Shown here: one piece after another, positions 13,601 to 25,794 of the stretch
Layout: the number at the start of each line of letters is the position of its first letter
Position numbering within the stretch: position 1 is the first letter of the stretch
Assembly: GCF_014805625.2 (NCBI RefSeq)
Contig: NW_023998415.1
Span: 37,824,174-37,888,173, forward strand
Direction: 5' to 3'
DNA: 64,000 nucleotides
Source: Glossina fuscipes
Lineage: Eukaryota > Arthropoda > Insecta > Diptera > Glossinidae
Made by a program: the position numbers and the translations under genes
The notes under the pieces: model-generated
What the model was told of the DNA's origin: nothing
Databases searched by the model: none
The model's input: the letters and a program-made list of their open reading frames with translations, nothing else

Positions 13601-16600
13601 AGGGGCAATAATGGAGATATAACTAAAATGATATAAGTTTTTTTATTACTCTAACACTAATTTATCGAGTCAATGATTACTTCTTTGACTTAATGAATTC
13701 ACTGCACTTAGACGAGTAGATCTTATCTTATTTTTGCAAATCCCTTTTAAAGTGATTTATATTTACGCGTCCATTGAATTTGAACTCAATACTATTATCT
13801 GCATTCCTTTGGCCGGTGTAAATTAATGCAAATTGTTCAATTGTAATGAGAAACATGTTGCAGCATTTGCAACAAACTAGCAGTTTTTAGCAATTTTTAT
13901 ACCCATCATCGAAAGAGGTGGGTTTATCTTCTGTAGGGTCATTTTGTCAAAAGGTTTGCAGCGCCCAGGATTAAATTTCAGAGATCCTGCAACGAGCATA
14001 TATATATATTTATATATATATACGTTCTTGATGGAAATCAAATTCTGATTCGACTGAAACATGCCCGTCTATCGGTCTGTGTAATGTCTCTTGGAAAATT
14101 TTGCAAAAACGTTAACAGTTCTTGCTCGCAGGTTGATATTAAAAATGGGCCAAAACGGCCGAAGTACACACCAATAGTTTGATTACTACTCATAAACTCA
14201 TTACGCGAACAGTAATAAGATAAATGTATAATAATTTGAACAACGCTACGGTATCCCTACAATGGGAATGGATAACATTGACCACGCGTACTAGACACTA
14301 TATAGTGTATGAAAATTTAATTTTTTTTCAGTAGCATTATAACGCGCAGAGACAAGCTTCAAATTCCTATAAAGATATATAAACTCTTGGCCAGTTTCAA
14401 ATTCTGAAGGCACCTAAGAACTGTCCCACTGTCTGTCTGTCTGTCCATCTGTTCGCCTGTAAAACATGGCAAACATTCTCCCATTAACGAAAATAAAGAT
14501 ATTATCTACAAAACAATTTGAAAGTACCTCAAACTTTTTAAAGGACACGCCTACGACGCTCACACATCTGTGCAATAAAAATTTTTATTCTGAAAATAGG
14601 TAAAATCAGCACTGGGCGATAACAATTTATGCAATTTTGCAATTTTTTCATCGCGGGTGAACGCCATTCTCATTCGAAAGACGGCCTAGCTTGTTCACGC
14701 ACACATTTTCATATAAAATAATGAATATACGGCTTTTTGATATTCTATCGATTACCAAAAATTATTTTCACGAATTATTTATATTTCCTTATATTTCCTG
14801 CTAAACCTTTGGGGCGTGCACCATGCTTAGAAATGTCGTTGTCGATATGACCTCGTTTAAAATCAACAAATTGCCAAAGAATTGTTAGTTAAATCGGAGA
14901 AGAGTTTCCATAACACAATTTACACCCCAATGCTAACTTTAGACGGCATTTTTCCATCTTCAAACGAAAATTTTTAATCAGCGCACGAAAATCGAACTCG
15001 AAAATAGCAAAAGTAGTTCATAAGTTAGCTCGTCAAGTGGCTCCCTCACAAACAATCAAAACCGTTTAAAATTTTGATATTTTGGCATCGTTGGCATTTC
15101 CCAGTAATAATATGAACGGTATGGAATTATCGAACAATGTGTATAGGAGGTGTCTCTCATTCTGTCATTGCATTTCCATCGAAGCGGAAAAAAGGAAAAA
15201 ATAGTAAAATAAATGGAAAAATTTGCAAAAAATGAGATACCATTTATTATGAGATCTAATTTATTTTAACGGTCAAAATTTATGCTCGCCTCACGTAGGT
15301 ACATATAGTTCGAGTAATTAAAGTTTCTTTCTACCATCACCCTAATGAATATTTATCGCCTTGCGTATGTGTATATATAAAATGGATTTGTTTATTATTA
15401 GTATTATTATTATTATTATTATAAATTTAGCCAGAGAATAAATTCTAAGACTAAGATCTTAAAGCGCTAGCATCTAAGGCTTTCGGCTTTATTAAAAACT
15501 CTACCGCACTTGAGATTTGAACCCACAACCATTGAGTTGAAAGTCGAGGCTCTTGCCTACTCGGCCACTCAGGCGGATGTATTTGCTCATTTTATAATAA
15601 TTTTCGTATTTGTACACATTACCCGTTAAGATCTATTATACTAAGCTATTGTGCCAATTTGCTTGCTTATAACTTACGAAACTAGTTTACCAGTCTCTGA
15701 CCATCTTCAATCAATTACTTAATTACCCAAAACATCTATCTTTTCAATTGTAATTCTTTCTTATATGTCCATCTGTGCATCATTGATTTTCCAGTATTTC
15801 CTGCTCTCACTGCTTCACTTGTCCTTCTAGATACTTTCGATTATTCTCTCTTTGCTACGTTTTACGCTATCTTTGCTATCCTTTTTCCTTTGTTATTCTC
15901 CAGCGAAAGCTTAATTGGATAGATGTGCACAGGAGCATACCACCATTGCATCCATAGTTTCACTTGGTTGTACATATCCATATATATATTGCTCGAAAAA
16001 TGTTGCCTCGTTTAGATTCAATTGCGAGCAATCGTTCTATGATGTTTCCTAGTGTGCAAAGTCGAGAATCGTTCATTAACTCCGATGTACACTTTCCGTA
16101 TTGATTTGATTGACTCGAATTTATAAAACGATTTTAGCTACGGTTCCCGGGATTTAAGTATTTGTTCTTGAATGAAATCCGTTTGCTTGAATTGATTAAT
16201 AAAAGCGCAGTACCTTAGTTGTTTTTCGTAATAATGATTGAATGTGCCCTGTGCGAAATATAAAAAGTCATCTGTCTTCCTTTTGGTAAACTGTTAAGCA
16301 TTTTTTGTTTTCTAACAAAAATATACATATAAATACAATGTAATATAATAATGTAATCGATAATCGAGCAACTCTTAAACATTATCACTTCTATTAACAT
16401 CATGTTTATATATATATATATAGACTATTGAAAGTGTAAAGACAATAAAGGCGGAATATATTTCAATTTGTAACCAAACACTAACCCATACAATAATGCC
16501 CATAATTCATTCCCCAAATCAATGGAAATGGCGAAATTTATATCGTACGACGGGAAACACTTAGCGTTAGCGTTAATTTCATCCTTGCGAAAATCTCCAG

Positions 16601-17903
16601 CGTTTTGTCCCCTACCAGTAAGTACTTGGGATACAGAATATTATTTATTAAGCAGATCTATCGGTTCACAATTATTTTTTGATTTTCTTTTCGATCTGAA
16701 TTTGTCTGTCTTTCTATCTATCTAAGCGATGCCTGCTTATGTATATTTGTGTTTAACCAACTTGTAGGGTAATAAAACTTAATTTTTGAGCGCTTTATAG
16801 CGAATAAGATCGGGGTTTTGCGCCCCGCCCTATACATAAGGTTCAATATAAATAAAAAATTAGATATAAAAATGAAAGTAAATGAAGACTTGTATTAGGC
16901 GAAACGATGTGGGATACTTGAATGATCAGCTTTGCGTGTTTTTACTTGTTGCTGTAGGAATTTAGAAAAACTATGGCGTCTTTGTTGAGCACAAGTCTAT
17001 ATCAACCATTAATCCAATCTCATATGTTTCGCCCATCTCTTCGTCCCTGTCATTGGCAAATAATTACCAAAACTTACCATTTTACGCTATGAAAATAATT
17101 AAATTGAAGAATATCATCATTTCGCTTTAAACATTTTTCCCAATCATTTACGAAATGGGTTAGGTATCGACATAGAACATATGTATATAATGAAGATCAT
17201 ATAAAAATATACATATACATAATAAAACATAACTTATTTTTTTCATCATTATTCACATATGTTTAATAGCGAATTCGTATATATGTAGCGAATGGATACA
17301 GAGATCGCAAAGTTACTGCGAACATGTGTTCAATTCAGTTAAGGATACGTGTTAGGAAGGCATTTTTGTAAGAATAGCTGCATAGCTTTTTAAGCATTCA
17401 ACAATATTTGTTCTTAAATTGACCTATAGATGAATACATCTGTGATTAATGAACGTGGTCGGTCTAAAAAATTGTCAAAAAATTCAATGTGAGAGGCAAA
17501 CTGAAGCTAATTTTAAATCGATGACTTTACATTTCCTTAGCCTTAGGTATCGAGTTCAAGTTAAAGGAGAACATGAATCTCTGCCTGTGTGTACACTTAA
17601 GGTTTGCATATGGACGGCTAGACAGATTGTTTTATATATAAATGTATAAATTGAAACATAATATATACATACATATACATGTACACATTCACATATACAC
17701 ATACATATATATACACATACACACATCCACACAAATTTCTACATATCGGATATAAAGTTTATAGAGTGTTTTAGATTCTTGTTACTGTTAATGTTTTTAT
17801 TGATTTAATGATCAAATAGAAATGAATGTTTGTTTATGTTTGACCGTGTATGTGAGTACGTATGTATGTATGTATGTATGTATGTATGTGTGCGCGTGTG
17901 GGC

Positions 17904-17936
<33 letters not shown>

Positions 17937-20900
17937 TGTGATTATACGCGAGCGTATCCATTATTTTAAATTGCATTAAATTTATTTATTTATTATTTTC
18001 GAAAAAAAATTCTATTCAAATATGATTTTGATGTAATTTTGTTAATGATTGGTATGTAATTTCCTATCTGGGTTTGTATATTATATTTTTAGCGATTTGC
18101 TCAATACAATCGTACATGGATGATGTGTGATTTATATGCATAAATGTCAGAATTTTCCGTCTTCTCCTTATCATTAAATTAAAGTATTATAATGTTAGTA
18201 GCAGTAATTAACCATTTCGTTTCCTTGTTCCATGTCCATGTTCGACTGTGTTCTTTGATGTCAGCTAAACTGGTTGTATATGTGTTCCGCAGTTATGTTG
18301 TGTTTCTAAAAATTTTCTTACATGTATGTATGTGTCTATTTTCTATGCCTTTTTCTTTTTTTACTTTAACTCGTAAGTTAAGTTTTTCTCCTTTTTTTTT
18401 TTTTTTTTTCTTGTTTAATATAAAAAGTAAAAAGGAAAAAAAATCAACAATTTACAATCAATTTGTTCAACATTTCACAAAATTCTTTCATCAACACGTC
18501 GTACATTGTTATATCAGCTTTTTCAGTTGCAATTTGTTCACACAAGAGCCAGACAACAAAAAAGAGAGGTTTTATTCGGCTTGATGCGAATCTTCCGTGT
18601 CCGCACCCTGCTTTTATGGCTGCAAGTGCTACGATGAGTAATATGTATTTGAGGAACAGATTAGCAGGCAGCTTCGACATGCCTTATTGCATTTCAGTTT
18701 ATGATTTCAGTGGATAGTTTTTTGACCATGCTCCTGCTAAGCACCGAAATAAAATTCGACTGGACAATGAGAGTGCCGCATAGAAGTGTGGCTGTTTTGA
18801 ACAATGTGCACATTTTTTGTATACACTCTTTAGCCTTACGTGAAGTGCTTCATTCCTCCCGTCCACTCTTCCAATAACATCTATCACTTAATACTCCTAC
18901 CGATACATATTGAGAAAAATGTTAAGTATGTCATTAAATCTAATCAAATGTGACTAAGTAATTTTTAGTTGAGATTGGCTTCCTTGTTGTGTCTGAAGAC
19001 ATTAGCAATATTGCTTCGCGGTTCGTACAGGCATTCCAGGTGCAATTTTTAGTTTCATATCGGCGAAAGGATTTTAACGGATGCACGGAGCGTTTAATTT
19101 TTGCATAATTAATCCATCCATCAACACAAACCGAACTTCTTCTTCTGTCGACCCTTATTTACGCAGTGCTTGGCAGTGGGTAAATTACATAATCTTAAGA
19201 CAGGACATTTTATGTTAAATTTCCACTGTGTTAAGTATTTTTGTCACACCAGAACCCCGAGTGCCCGGCAATATTACTCTGACACTTTCATTGTTTACAA
19301 AATTTTTTATTTCCAAATGTCATAATAATAGAAAGTTGAAAATATCAAGCGCTTACGGCAAGTGGTACTGGTTGATCGCCAAGCTCTAGTTATATTTGTT
19401 TTAACGTTATTGAATATGAAGATCGGATTAAGCCGAATTTAACCCTCCCAACGCCCATGTTTAATATGTAATAAGCAAAACAGCTCTTATTGTTGACAAC
19501 AACAACAACAACAAAGTCTTATAGTTCGTTTAAACCATTTTTCCAAATATTTTCTTTATGTATTTACATAAGAGCGTCGCGAATAAAAAAGTGATTACTA
19601 GAGCAAAGATTCAATGTAAAGCTTTTTTATGTATTTCACAAGATTACATATAGTCCTTGGAACTTCTGAATCCACATATTTTTCAAACCGGTTAGTATTG
19701 TGAAAGCTATGAACTGCGACTTAACGTCTAACACCGCTGTCAATTTTCCAGGAAAAATGTTCACATTTTTATGGGCCAAATAGATGCTTTCGGCCTTTTA
19801 GAGTTTATGAAAAAAAAAAAACTCATTATTACAACAAAGTATTTCCTTGGAAATTGCACGTTATATCTCGAAGCGTTCCGAAAACATTGCCTGCCTCAAA
19901 TGAATTCTCCTTGAGAATTTACAGTCTGCTTCTTCCACGGAATTAAAAGTTAACTTAAGATGCAACTCTTGAAACGGAACTCAACCTAACTCAAATAAAT
20001 TTCACTTCTTTCATTCGAATTTTTGACAATGTCTTTGACCCAATATTCTCTAGAGCGCATAAAATATTTTCGATAAGTTAAACTGAAACCTTTTTTTTTT
20101 TATAAATACAAGGATGCCGCTCTTTCCATCGAAAAGTGATCTCTTTCATGCAAACACTTACCAATCACACATATATCAACATTTTTAAAAAAATACTCCG
20201 TATTTCCCCATATATATAGAAATATGGATGAAATGGTTTTTTTTCTTTTAGCTCAAATTTGGTTCAGTTGTAGAAGTAAAAGCCTAATAACTTACCTAAA
20301 TGTTATTATTCTAATATCTTTTTTGCCAAAAAACCCCATTTATTTTAAGCTTTTTAAGTGGTGGTATTACCTCTTAACACTAGTTAAAAGCACAGTCGAT
20401 AGCAATTCTGCATACATATATAACTCACTCACCGTTAGAATAACGCAATTGAATGTCTTTCAATATGACTCGATGGCATGAAGTTACATTGAATATTCAT
20501 ATATTCATATATCTTATTGCTTAATCTTATGTGAGTGCGTGAGATAGATATTGGTAACCTATTGATCAGCACTCATTATGTAATCGTTCAAGGTCAATTC
20601 AATTCAATTTTTGCGATTTGACTGATTGTTGATTTAAATAACGAGCTCATGCTAGAATCCATTTCTGCAAAGCTATATACCTATCAGAAATGTGTATATG
20701 TAAGAGCGAATCCACACTACGATCTGATTGATATTTAAATTTTTCAAAAATAATAATTGAAAATTTATTTATTTATTTTATTTGAACAAAAATGAACGGC
20801 GGATAGACAATGCTTTAGAAAATTGATTGCGGGAAAATGGTTTAAATTATTAGAAAAGTGAATGTGAAATAATATCTTTCTAGAGTTTGTATATTAGAAA

Positions 20901-21147
20901 AAATATTGTGTGATCCTATATATTGTTCTACAAAGTGCATTATAAAATACATTAAGTTTTTTTTTGTTTTTCTGCATATGTAAAAGTTAAATTTTCTATA
21001 TACACACACTACATACACACACGCATTAAATATATATATATATATATNNNNNNNNNNNNNNNNNNNNNNNNNNNNNNNNNNNNNNNNNNNNNNNNNNNNN
21101 NNNNNNNNNNNNNNNNNNNNNNNNNNNNNNNNNNNNNNNNNNNNNNN

Positions 21148-21197
<50 letters not shown>

Positions 21198-24100
21198 AAT
21201 ATAATACATAAGTATTTGAATAAATATAAATATATGTATATGTATATATACACCACATTTGAACGCATTATATAATTTCAAAATAACTGAACACAATCAA
21301 CAACAACCACAACAAGAACAATAACAAGTAAGTTTAATATTCACTTATTATACATGCGAATTGAATAAAATAGTAAATTATCGCCACAGGTTTTATAATT
21401 TACTTATTCCATTTTGCAAATGAATGAAGACGAAATATTAATAACAAACATTGTTTATAAATAACGATTTAAGCGGCTTTAACGTAAAGGTCTCTCTCTC
21501 TCTCTCTCCCCCCCTCTCTCACTCACTCTCTTTCTCTCTGTCTCTCTCTCTCTCGCTCCATCTGAAACTCTGACCACTAATCTCTTTCTCTCTCTCTTTC
21601 ACTTTCTTTCTTTCTCTTTCTCTATCTCTATCTCTCTCTCTCACTCTTTTTCTCTTTCTTCCCCTTTCTCCTTCTATGCTCTTTCTCTTTATCCAACACC
21701 TTCCCATTTCTCTAAAGTTTTTGGCTCTCACACTCTTTTCAAAGCTTTAGTGAGCATAAAATATAAAAAAGCAATATGGCGGTGACTGAGTTCAGAATAA
21801 ATATATTAAAAAGATGAAATGTTTTGTTTTTTTTTTTTTTTTAAATCTTTTTAAATGAAACTTCTAAATATATGGATTTTTTGATTATGAATGTAAAGCA
21901 GGAATGAGATAATAATTCAATATTTTTTTTTTTTTTTTTTCATTTCACTATTTATTAAGTAACAAAAAAAAAGCTTATTGTTTAAATTTAATTAAATTAA
22001 ATAAAAAGAAAGTACAATAAATGTTGTGTGAAAAGCAATAAGAGCAAAATATTGAAATGAAAGAATCATTTTCAGATAATTTTAATTATATTGAGACGAT
22101 TGGAATGAATATAGAATTCGAAATTCGAAATAATGCTTTTATTTTACTTATCTTTTGAAGAGAATTTCTTTAAACGATTTTATCCAACAAATCAAAAAAC
22201 TAATACACACGTTCAATTTTTTATTACTTAAATACACTTTTGCAAATTTATTATTAATATTTTAATTTCGTAGTGTTTGTGTTTTTGTTCTTTTTTTTTT
22301 TTGGTTTTTTTTTTTTGTTGTTGTTTTTTTCTCAAATTCTGCTTTTTCTCTTTTAAAATCACTCTGTTACTCTGTTATCTCTTTATCTCTCGCTTATCTC
22401 CAAATTGATCTGCATTTTAAGTAAAAATTTTGCTTGTCGAAGAAGCCTTTTTTCTCACAAATTATTCTCTTTGCCTTAATAACTATGACATGAACATAAT
22501 ATAATGTAAAGAGGTACAAAAAAAGACGAGAAAAAATGAAAAATAAAAAAAAAAATAAAAAAAGAAAAGAAAATTGAAAATTGAACATTGAATATGAATA
22601 ATGAAAGAAAGAGCTTGCTTAACCTAACCCGCTTTCATGATAACGTGAAATTTATTTTTGAATTAAAATTGCTTCTCAAATATGCCTGCATTTACTTGTA
22701 TACTTTTATATTTTTATATAATAATTTATTTACTTACTTATATATATATATATATACATATATATTATATACATATATATATATATATATATATAAATGT
22801 GTATCTATCCGCCTATATGTTATAATATTATTTACAATTCGAATGTTTCGATTTTCTTTAATTTTATTTCTAAAAATGCTTAGGTTCTCGAAGACCAAGT
22901 CTAGCGTCCGTACATAGCACTAGTTCGTCCGTTCGTAGTTACAGTATGATGCGTTTTGAAAAGGAACAACAGCAAAAAGAAATACGTCAAGAGATGAAAC
23001 TGCGTTTGGCTCGGCTACAACAACAACAGCATCAGCAACAGCATCAGCAACAATTGGGTCAACATAAACCACAAATCATAATCGGAGATACGCTTATGAT
23101 GCAACACGGCGCAACATTAAGTCGCATCACAATGGCTACACCAAGTCCATTAACGCCAAATTCCATGGACGAATTATTGCCATCGGTTGACGAAACACAA
23201 GAGGTAACAAAAATAAAAATCAATTCATTGCCAATATCTAATCGGATAAATCCAATTTTTAATAAGCTTTCACGTTTAATAAAGTAAAATGATGAAAAAT
23301 AAAATTTTTTCCCACTGAGTCACTTTTATGTAAAAGCTTGAGAAGCTTACGATTTTAGTGCGTAAGATTGTAATGTAAAGTTACAAAACGTTCCTGTTTG
23401 TTTTCTGACGGGGCTCAGAAAATACAAAACGAGATCTGACTATTTAAATCGCTAAGGTTCCCCTCTGAAACAGAAGGGACTAACATATAGTTTGGCTTTA
23501 TATAAGCCTCAGTTTTACCGCAAGTCAGATTAACATTTCTCTAGCTTATACAATTTTGTCGGGAGATATATTGCATGCTACGCCCTTTCGTTGAAACCAC
23601 ACATCGTCTAGATCGGAATTATCGAATTTATGCAACAAAAATTTACGTGACGATAGCGTCTCTGCAACCAATCCCATTGATCTATTGTGACTATTTTCGG
23701 AAATGACATTTTCAGCCCACAAACAATACCCAAAGACGAATTTTTATGCAGAAAAAGCCAGATTTTCTTTACTACAAATGGGAAGTTTTTGCCTTGTTTA
23801 GCAAGTCCCCATTTTACCTCATGCACGCAAAGTATCCCGAATAGAAATCATTATCGTCGTAATAAATTTTGATAATTTCTATACCCTGTGCAACTCTGTA
23901 TTTTCCAATAGTGATTTAGCAAACACTGCTAAATACTGAAATTCAATTTTGATGATCGTCGAACTTTGAAACTCTTTGCCGAATATTTCTAACGCCAGCT
24001 CCAATTCAACTAACAAACTGTGCACCTTGTTGTATAGTAAGCTCTAGTTATGAGATCTTGTATTTAGTTGAGCAAATAAAATTATCACTCAAACAGTTTG

Positions 24101-24850
24101 GTCTCTTCGCTTATTCTCGAACTTTATCGGATTATTGCAGCGTTTTTTGATAGATTTCGCAAGTCGTCTTCACATTTTTAAGCTACCATTAGAACACCTG
24201 TGACCATATTCAATTATTTTGCACTTTACCCATTACATAATACGTTATATTAATCACGTACATTACACAGTTTTTTTGTTTTTTTTTTTAGGTTATGTCC
24301 TGCATTTTGTTCTAATATCTTTGACGTTTCGTTTGATGAAAAACTTTTGTCATTCACTTACTTCATCAACAGTCAAATATATGTTTATCATTGAAATTTA
24401 TATGAAAATATCTTTTCGATTACGATGACTTTAGTCGCGCGAACGTAAACTTATGATACGGTTTAGGCGCTACGAATAGGCAAACACTAATATTTAAATG
24501 CTCAGAAACGCGTAAAAGTAAATACGGGAGAAGCACATTTTCAGGGATGATTGATGATGAACGAAACTTTTTGCATATTTATTATTCATATACTAAGAAG
24601 AAAAATTATTGATTTATAATTAATTAATTATTTATTTATTTATTTATTTCTATATATATTTCCGCAGTATCCGCCAAAAACTGAAACTAAATGTACAACA
24701 GAAACGGTTGTTTCTGCCACATTAACTGCTCTAAAAACTGCTGCTAGTTCCAGCCCAAAAGTAAATAATCAGACCAATATTGCAGTAACCGATATAGCAA
24801 ACGCTGCTGCTTACATTGGACCTTGTAATTCATCAAATGAGGCGCTTTAA
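3994..24850 (+). CDS. Single-pass membrane protein with tandem EB-like cysteine modules
   Basis: Exons: 3994-5032, 6361-6507, 6585-6746, 6859-7035, 7142-7654, 22884-23203 and 24668-24850 (stop). The joined frame is open throughout, giving 846 residues from ATG 3994 or 657 from ATG 4561. The second start opens with MRSLRYLILMVLVYWSVLTH, a textbook signal peptide, so it may be the true start. A poly-Thr and Ser/Thr-rich stalk follows, then two cysteine-rich modules (from GAPCNNMKC and LGEQCFYDETC) that resemble Pfam EB domains. Next come one hydrophobic helix (LLGVCLGIGVLAGLICMVL, exon 4) and a cytoplasmic tail rich in Ser, Arg and Gln that ends SSNEAL. The introns at 5032, 6507, 6746, 7035 and 7654 are all phase 1. 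The tail may vary by splicing, because 7035 can join 7142 or 22884 in frame. The function is unknown; a cell-surface receptor or adhesion role is inference. Confidence 0.75.
4648..4692 (+). repeat. Coding (ACT)n tract, poly-threonine
   Basis: About fifteen ACT triplets encode a threonine run just after the predicted signal peptide cleavage region. The tract would form an extended, probably O-glycosylated stalk. As a pure trinucleotide repeat it is likely to vary in length. Confidence 0.85.
7142..7872 (+). CDS. Alternative terminal form of EB-protein exon 5
   Basis: If the donor at 7655 (GTAATC) is not used, the frame of exon 5 runs on to a TAA at 7870-7872. This gives a shorter isoform of about 562 residues counted from ATG 4561. 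The exon codes a Ser/Arg/Gly-rich cytoplasmic tail (GRPSSRSSIRSSGGSVGSYG) and then a Lys/Gln-rich end. Its opening resembles that of the distal exon at 22884 (GSRRPSLASVHSTSSSVRSY), and both acceptors are phase 1. They could be serial or alternative exons. Which form is used cannot be decided from sequence. Confidence 0.4.
8318..8344. repeat. (ATAG)n microsatellite
   Basis: Seven consecutive tetranucleotide units lie in the large intron of the EB-module gene. Confidence 0.85.
8857..10117 (+). mobile_element. mariner element (mellifera/cecropia-type), defective
   Basis: The element is about 1.26 kb, close to the usual 1.28 kb. It has imperfect terminal inverted repeats: the left begins TTTTAGGTTGGGGAAAACG and the right (reversed) TTAGTTTGGGGGAAAAAAAA, and both continue ATCCATTATTTTT. 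TA dinucleotides flank it at 8855-8856 and 10118-10119, as expected for Tc1/mariner insertion. It carries a single transposase frame in the plus direction. It lies in the large intron of the EB-module gene and interrupts an older dispersed repeat. The subfamily assignment is from protein motifs recalled from memory. Confidence 0.9.
9044..10064 (+). pseudogene. mariner transposase, frameshifted
   Basis: This is a DD34D transposase of the Tc1/mariner superfamily, which cuts and joins element ends in the nucleus. The three catalytic aspartates are present at 9504-9506 (VTGDEKW), 9759-9761 (YQDNARPH) and 9864-9866 (LAPSDYH), with 34 residues between the last two. The WVPHQL linker motif is intact. 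The natural start is ATG 9044 (MEVNKEKIRYILQF), but that frame stops at 9125-9127, and the remaining frame is read one base over from about 9095. A small insertion near 9110 explains the shift. Against related mariners as I remember them, several residues are also missing after GEAPQT and before KWQQ. The copy is therefore probably inactive as an autonomous element. Confidence 0.85.
11843..12064 (+). mobile_element. Candidate solo LTR
   Basis: The 222-bp segment has TGTTG and CAACA ends, the inverted TG...CA form of LTRs. Inside are a TATAAA at 11910, a TCAGTT initiator match at 11944 at suitable spacing, and an AATAAA about ten bases further. No clear target-site duplication is visible and no internal retroelement sequence flanks it. 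An ordinary AT-rich stretch could give the same signals, so this is tentative. Confidence 0.3.
12612..13300 (+). repeat. Dispersed repeat family 1, composite copy
   Basis: The copy begins AACAAGTAAGAATATT, then the hairpin TTCGATCGGGACCGAA at 12629-12644, then TTTATACCCATCA. The CTCTATAAGAGTGGGC box, a GGACAGACGGACAGACGAAC segment and a second, partial copy from about 13085 follow. It ends near AATATACCCTTGGGTATAATGG. The shape matches the other family members listed here. No coding capacity is evident. Confidence 0.6.
13895..14590 (-). repeat. Dispersed repeat family 1, two reverse-oriented fragments
   Basis: The first fragment starts TTTTTATACCCATCATCGAA and continues through GTTCTTGATGG and a GCCCGTCTATCGGTCTGTG segment. 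The second, from about 14335, contains GTCTGTCTGTCTGTCCATC and AACGAAAATAAAGATATTATC. Both read as the reverse complement of the plus-oriented copies. Confidence 0.5.
15391..15576 (-). mobile_element. tRNA-derived SINE with (ATA)n tail
   Basis: Read on the minus strand, the element opens with a 76-nt tRNA-like head (15576 to 15501). It then has about 75 nt of body and ends in an (ATA)n tail at about 15393-15422. The flanks carry near-perfect 9-bp direct repeats: ATGGATTTG at 15382-15390 and ATGTATTTG at 15577-15585, matching at eight of nine bases. A head with pol III boxes, an unrelated body, a simple 3' tail and target duplications are the four marks of a SINE. The 3' body might derive from a partner LINE, but none is visible in the window. 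Confidence 0.75.
15501..15576 (-). ncRNA. tRNA-like head of the SINE (pol III A and B boxes)
   Basis: An A-box match, GTGGCCGAGTAGG, lies at 15568-15556, and a B-box match, GGTTCAAATCT, at 15523-15513, both on the minus strand. The D-arm GGC/GCC pairing and the G-N-CCGAG form resemble class II (Leu or Ser) tRNAs. The acceptor stem pairs only partly and the anticodon stem pairs poorly. This is therefore a tRNA-related sequence and not a working tRNA gene. Confidence 0.65.
17640..17945. repeat. (TACATA)n, (TATG)n and (TG)n microsatellites
   Basis: An ACATAT-type run lies at about 17660-17735. TATG units at about 17862-17888 lead into a (TG)n run to about 17938. These are ordinary simple repeats in the large intron. 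Confidence 0.85.
18565..18640 (+). repeat. Family 1 hairpin-end fragment
   Basis: A short piece carries ATTCGGCTTGATGCGAAT, the imperfect hairpin typical of the family start, followed by a CCGCACCCTG box. The remainder of the repeat is not recognisable. Confidence 0.4.
21028..21194. repeat. (TA)n tract with 100-N assembly gap
   Basis: TA repeats run on both sides of exactly 100 N (21048-21147), the default size for a gap of unknown length. The true tract length is unknown. Confidence 0.95.
21490..21730. repeat. CT-rich low-complexity tract
   Basis: (CT)n and CTTT-type repeats extend over about 240 bp. The translated frames through it on the other strand are Arg/Glu/Lys low complexity and are not genes. 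Confidence 0.85.
22741..22794. repeat. (TA)n tract upstream of the distal EB-gene exon
   Basis: This imperfect TA repeat ends about 90 bp before the acceptor of the exon at 22884. Confidence 0.85.
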
Positions 24851-25661
24851 ATCGATATATAACGCTTTACTAACTGTGCGATATAATCAATGTGTAAATA
24901 ACTTTTTGCGTTCATAAGAATCAAGTAGAAAATTTTGGAATATATAAGAGTTAATATATATACTTTTATGAATAATTTTCTGCATAACCATTGGTTTGTA
25001 TAATCGTCGGCAACTAAACGGATTGCGGTAGCGAGTTGCAGCAAAATTTAATAATCTCATGTGGACCGTTTGTTCTATAATTAATTTTTCACTTGCCATA
25101 ATTAATCAATCATTTGAATATTTATTCATCTCTTCAGAAAATTCAAACATCCCTTTGAATAATGTATATAAGTGCAAAATTAGTTATTTATTCTTTTAAT
25201 CGCATAAAAAATTGTTTATCTGTTAGATATGCTCACCACACGAAGGTACATTGACGTTGCAATGTCATAATAGGAGTCATATTCTGATTTATTTGGGTGG
25301 TCGCTAGGTATGCGTATCGTGTGAGAAGCATATGGAGACCTATAGAGCGATTCATAGAGGCCCGACACCTTTTGTTGCATTGTACCCCTCTACGAACGAA
25401 AGATTTTTCTCCACTAATCAGTCTATGTTTGGAATGGGACAGAGTTCTGCTGAACGCTACGGCAGCAAGATGGAATCTTGCTTATATTGCGACAATCTGT
25501 CTATCCTGTTGAACATAAAAAAGAAGCGACAATCTACGTCCAATCGTCACAGATGAAATCAGTGTGCGGGAAAGGACATATCAGAAACACACGAAAGACT
25601 GAAATTGTGTTTAAAGACAAAGCGATTTTCTGGAAAGAAAAAAGTAGATTAAAATACAATG

Positions 25662-25703
<42 letters not shown>

Positions 25704-25794
25704 GTGCCACAAATGACTTTAGTTTTAAAACTAAATTTGTTACATACGTTAGTTAGTTAGTTAGTTGAAAAAAAATGTAAAGGTATACTTTTCG

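Noticed and set aside
16522..16617. Open frame ending at a GTAAGT donor (16618), possibly an exon
   Set aside because: No convincing acceptor upstream, no recognisable peptide, and no need for it in the EB-module gene, whose phases already close.
21009..21296. Frames of alternating Ile/Tyr
   Set aside because: They are translation of (TA)n around an assembly gap.
25297..25556. Overlapping open frames in two phases, considered as a retroelement piece
   Set aside because: Neither reading shows reverse transcriptase, gag or transposase motifs.
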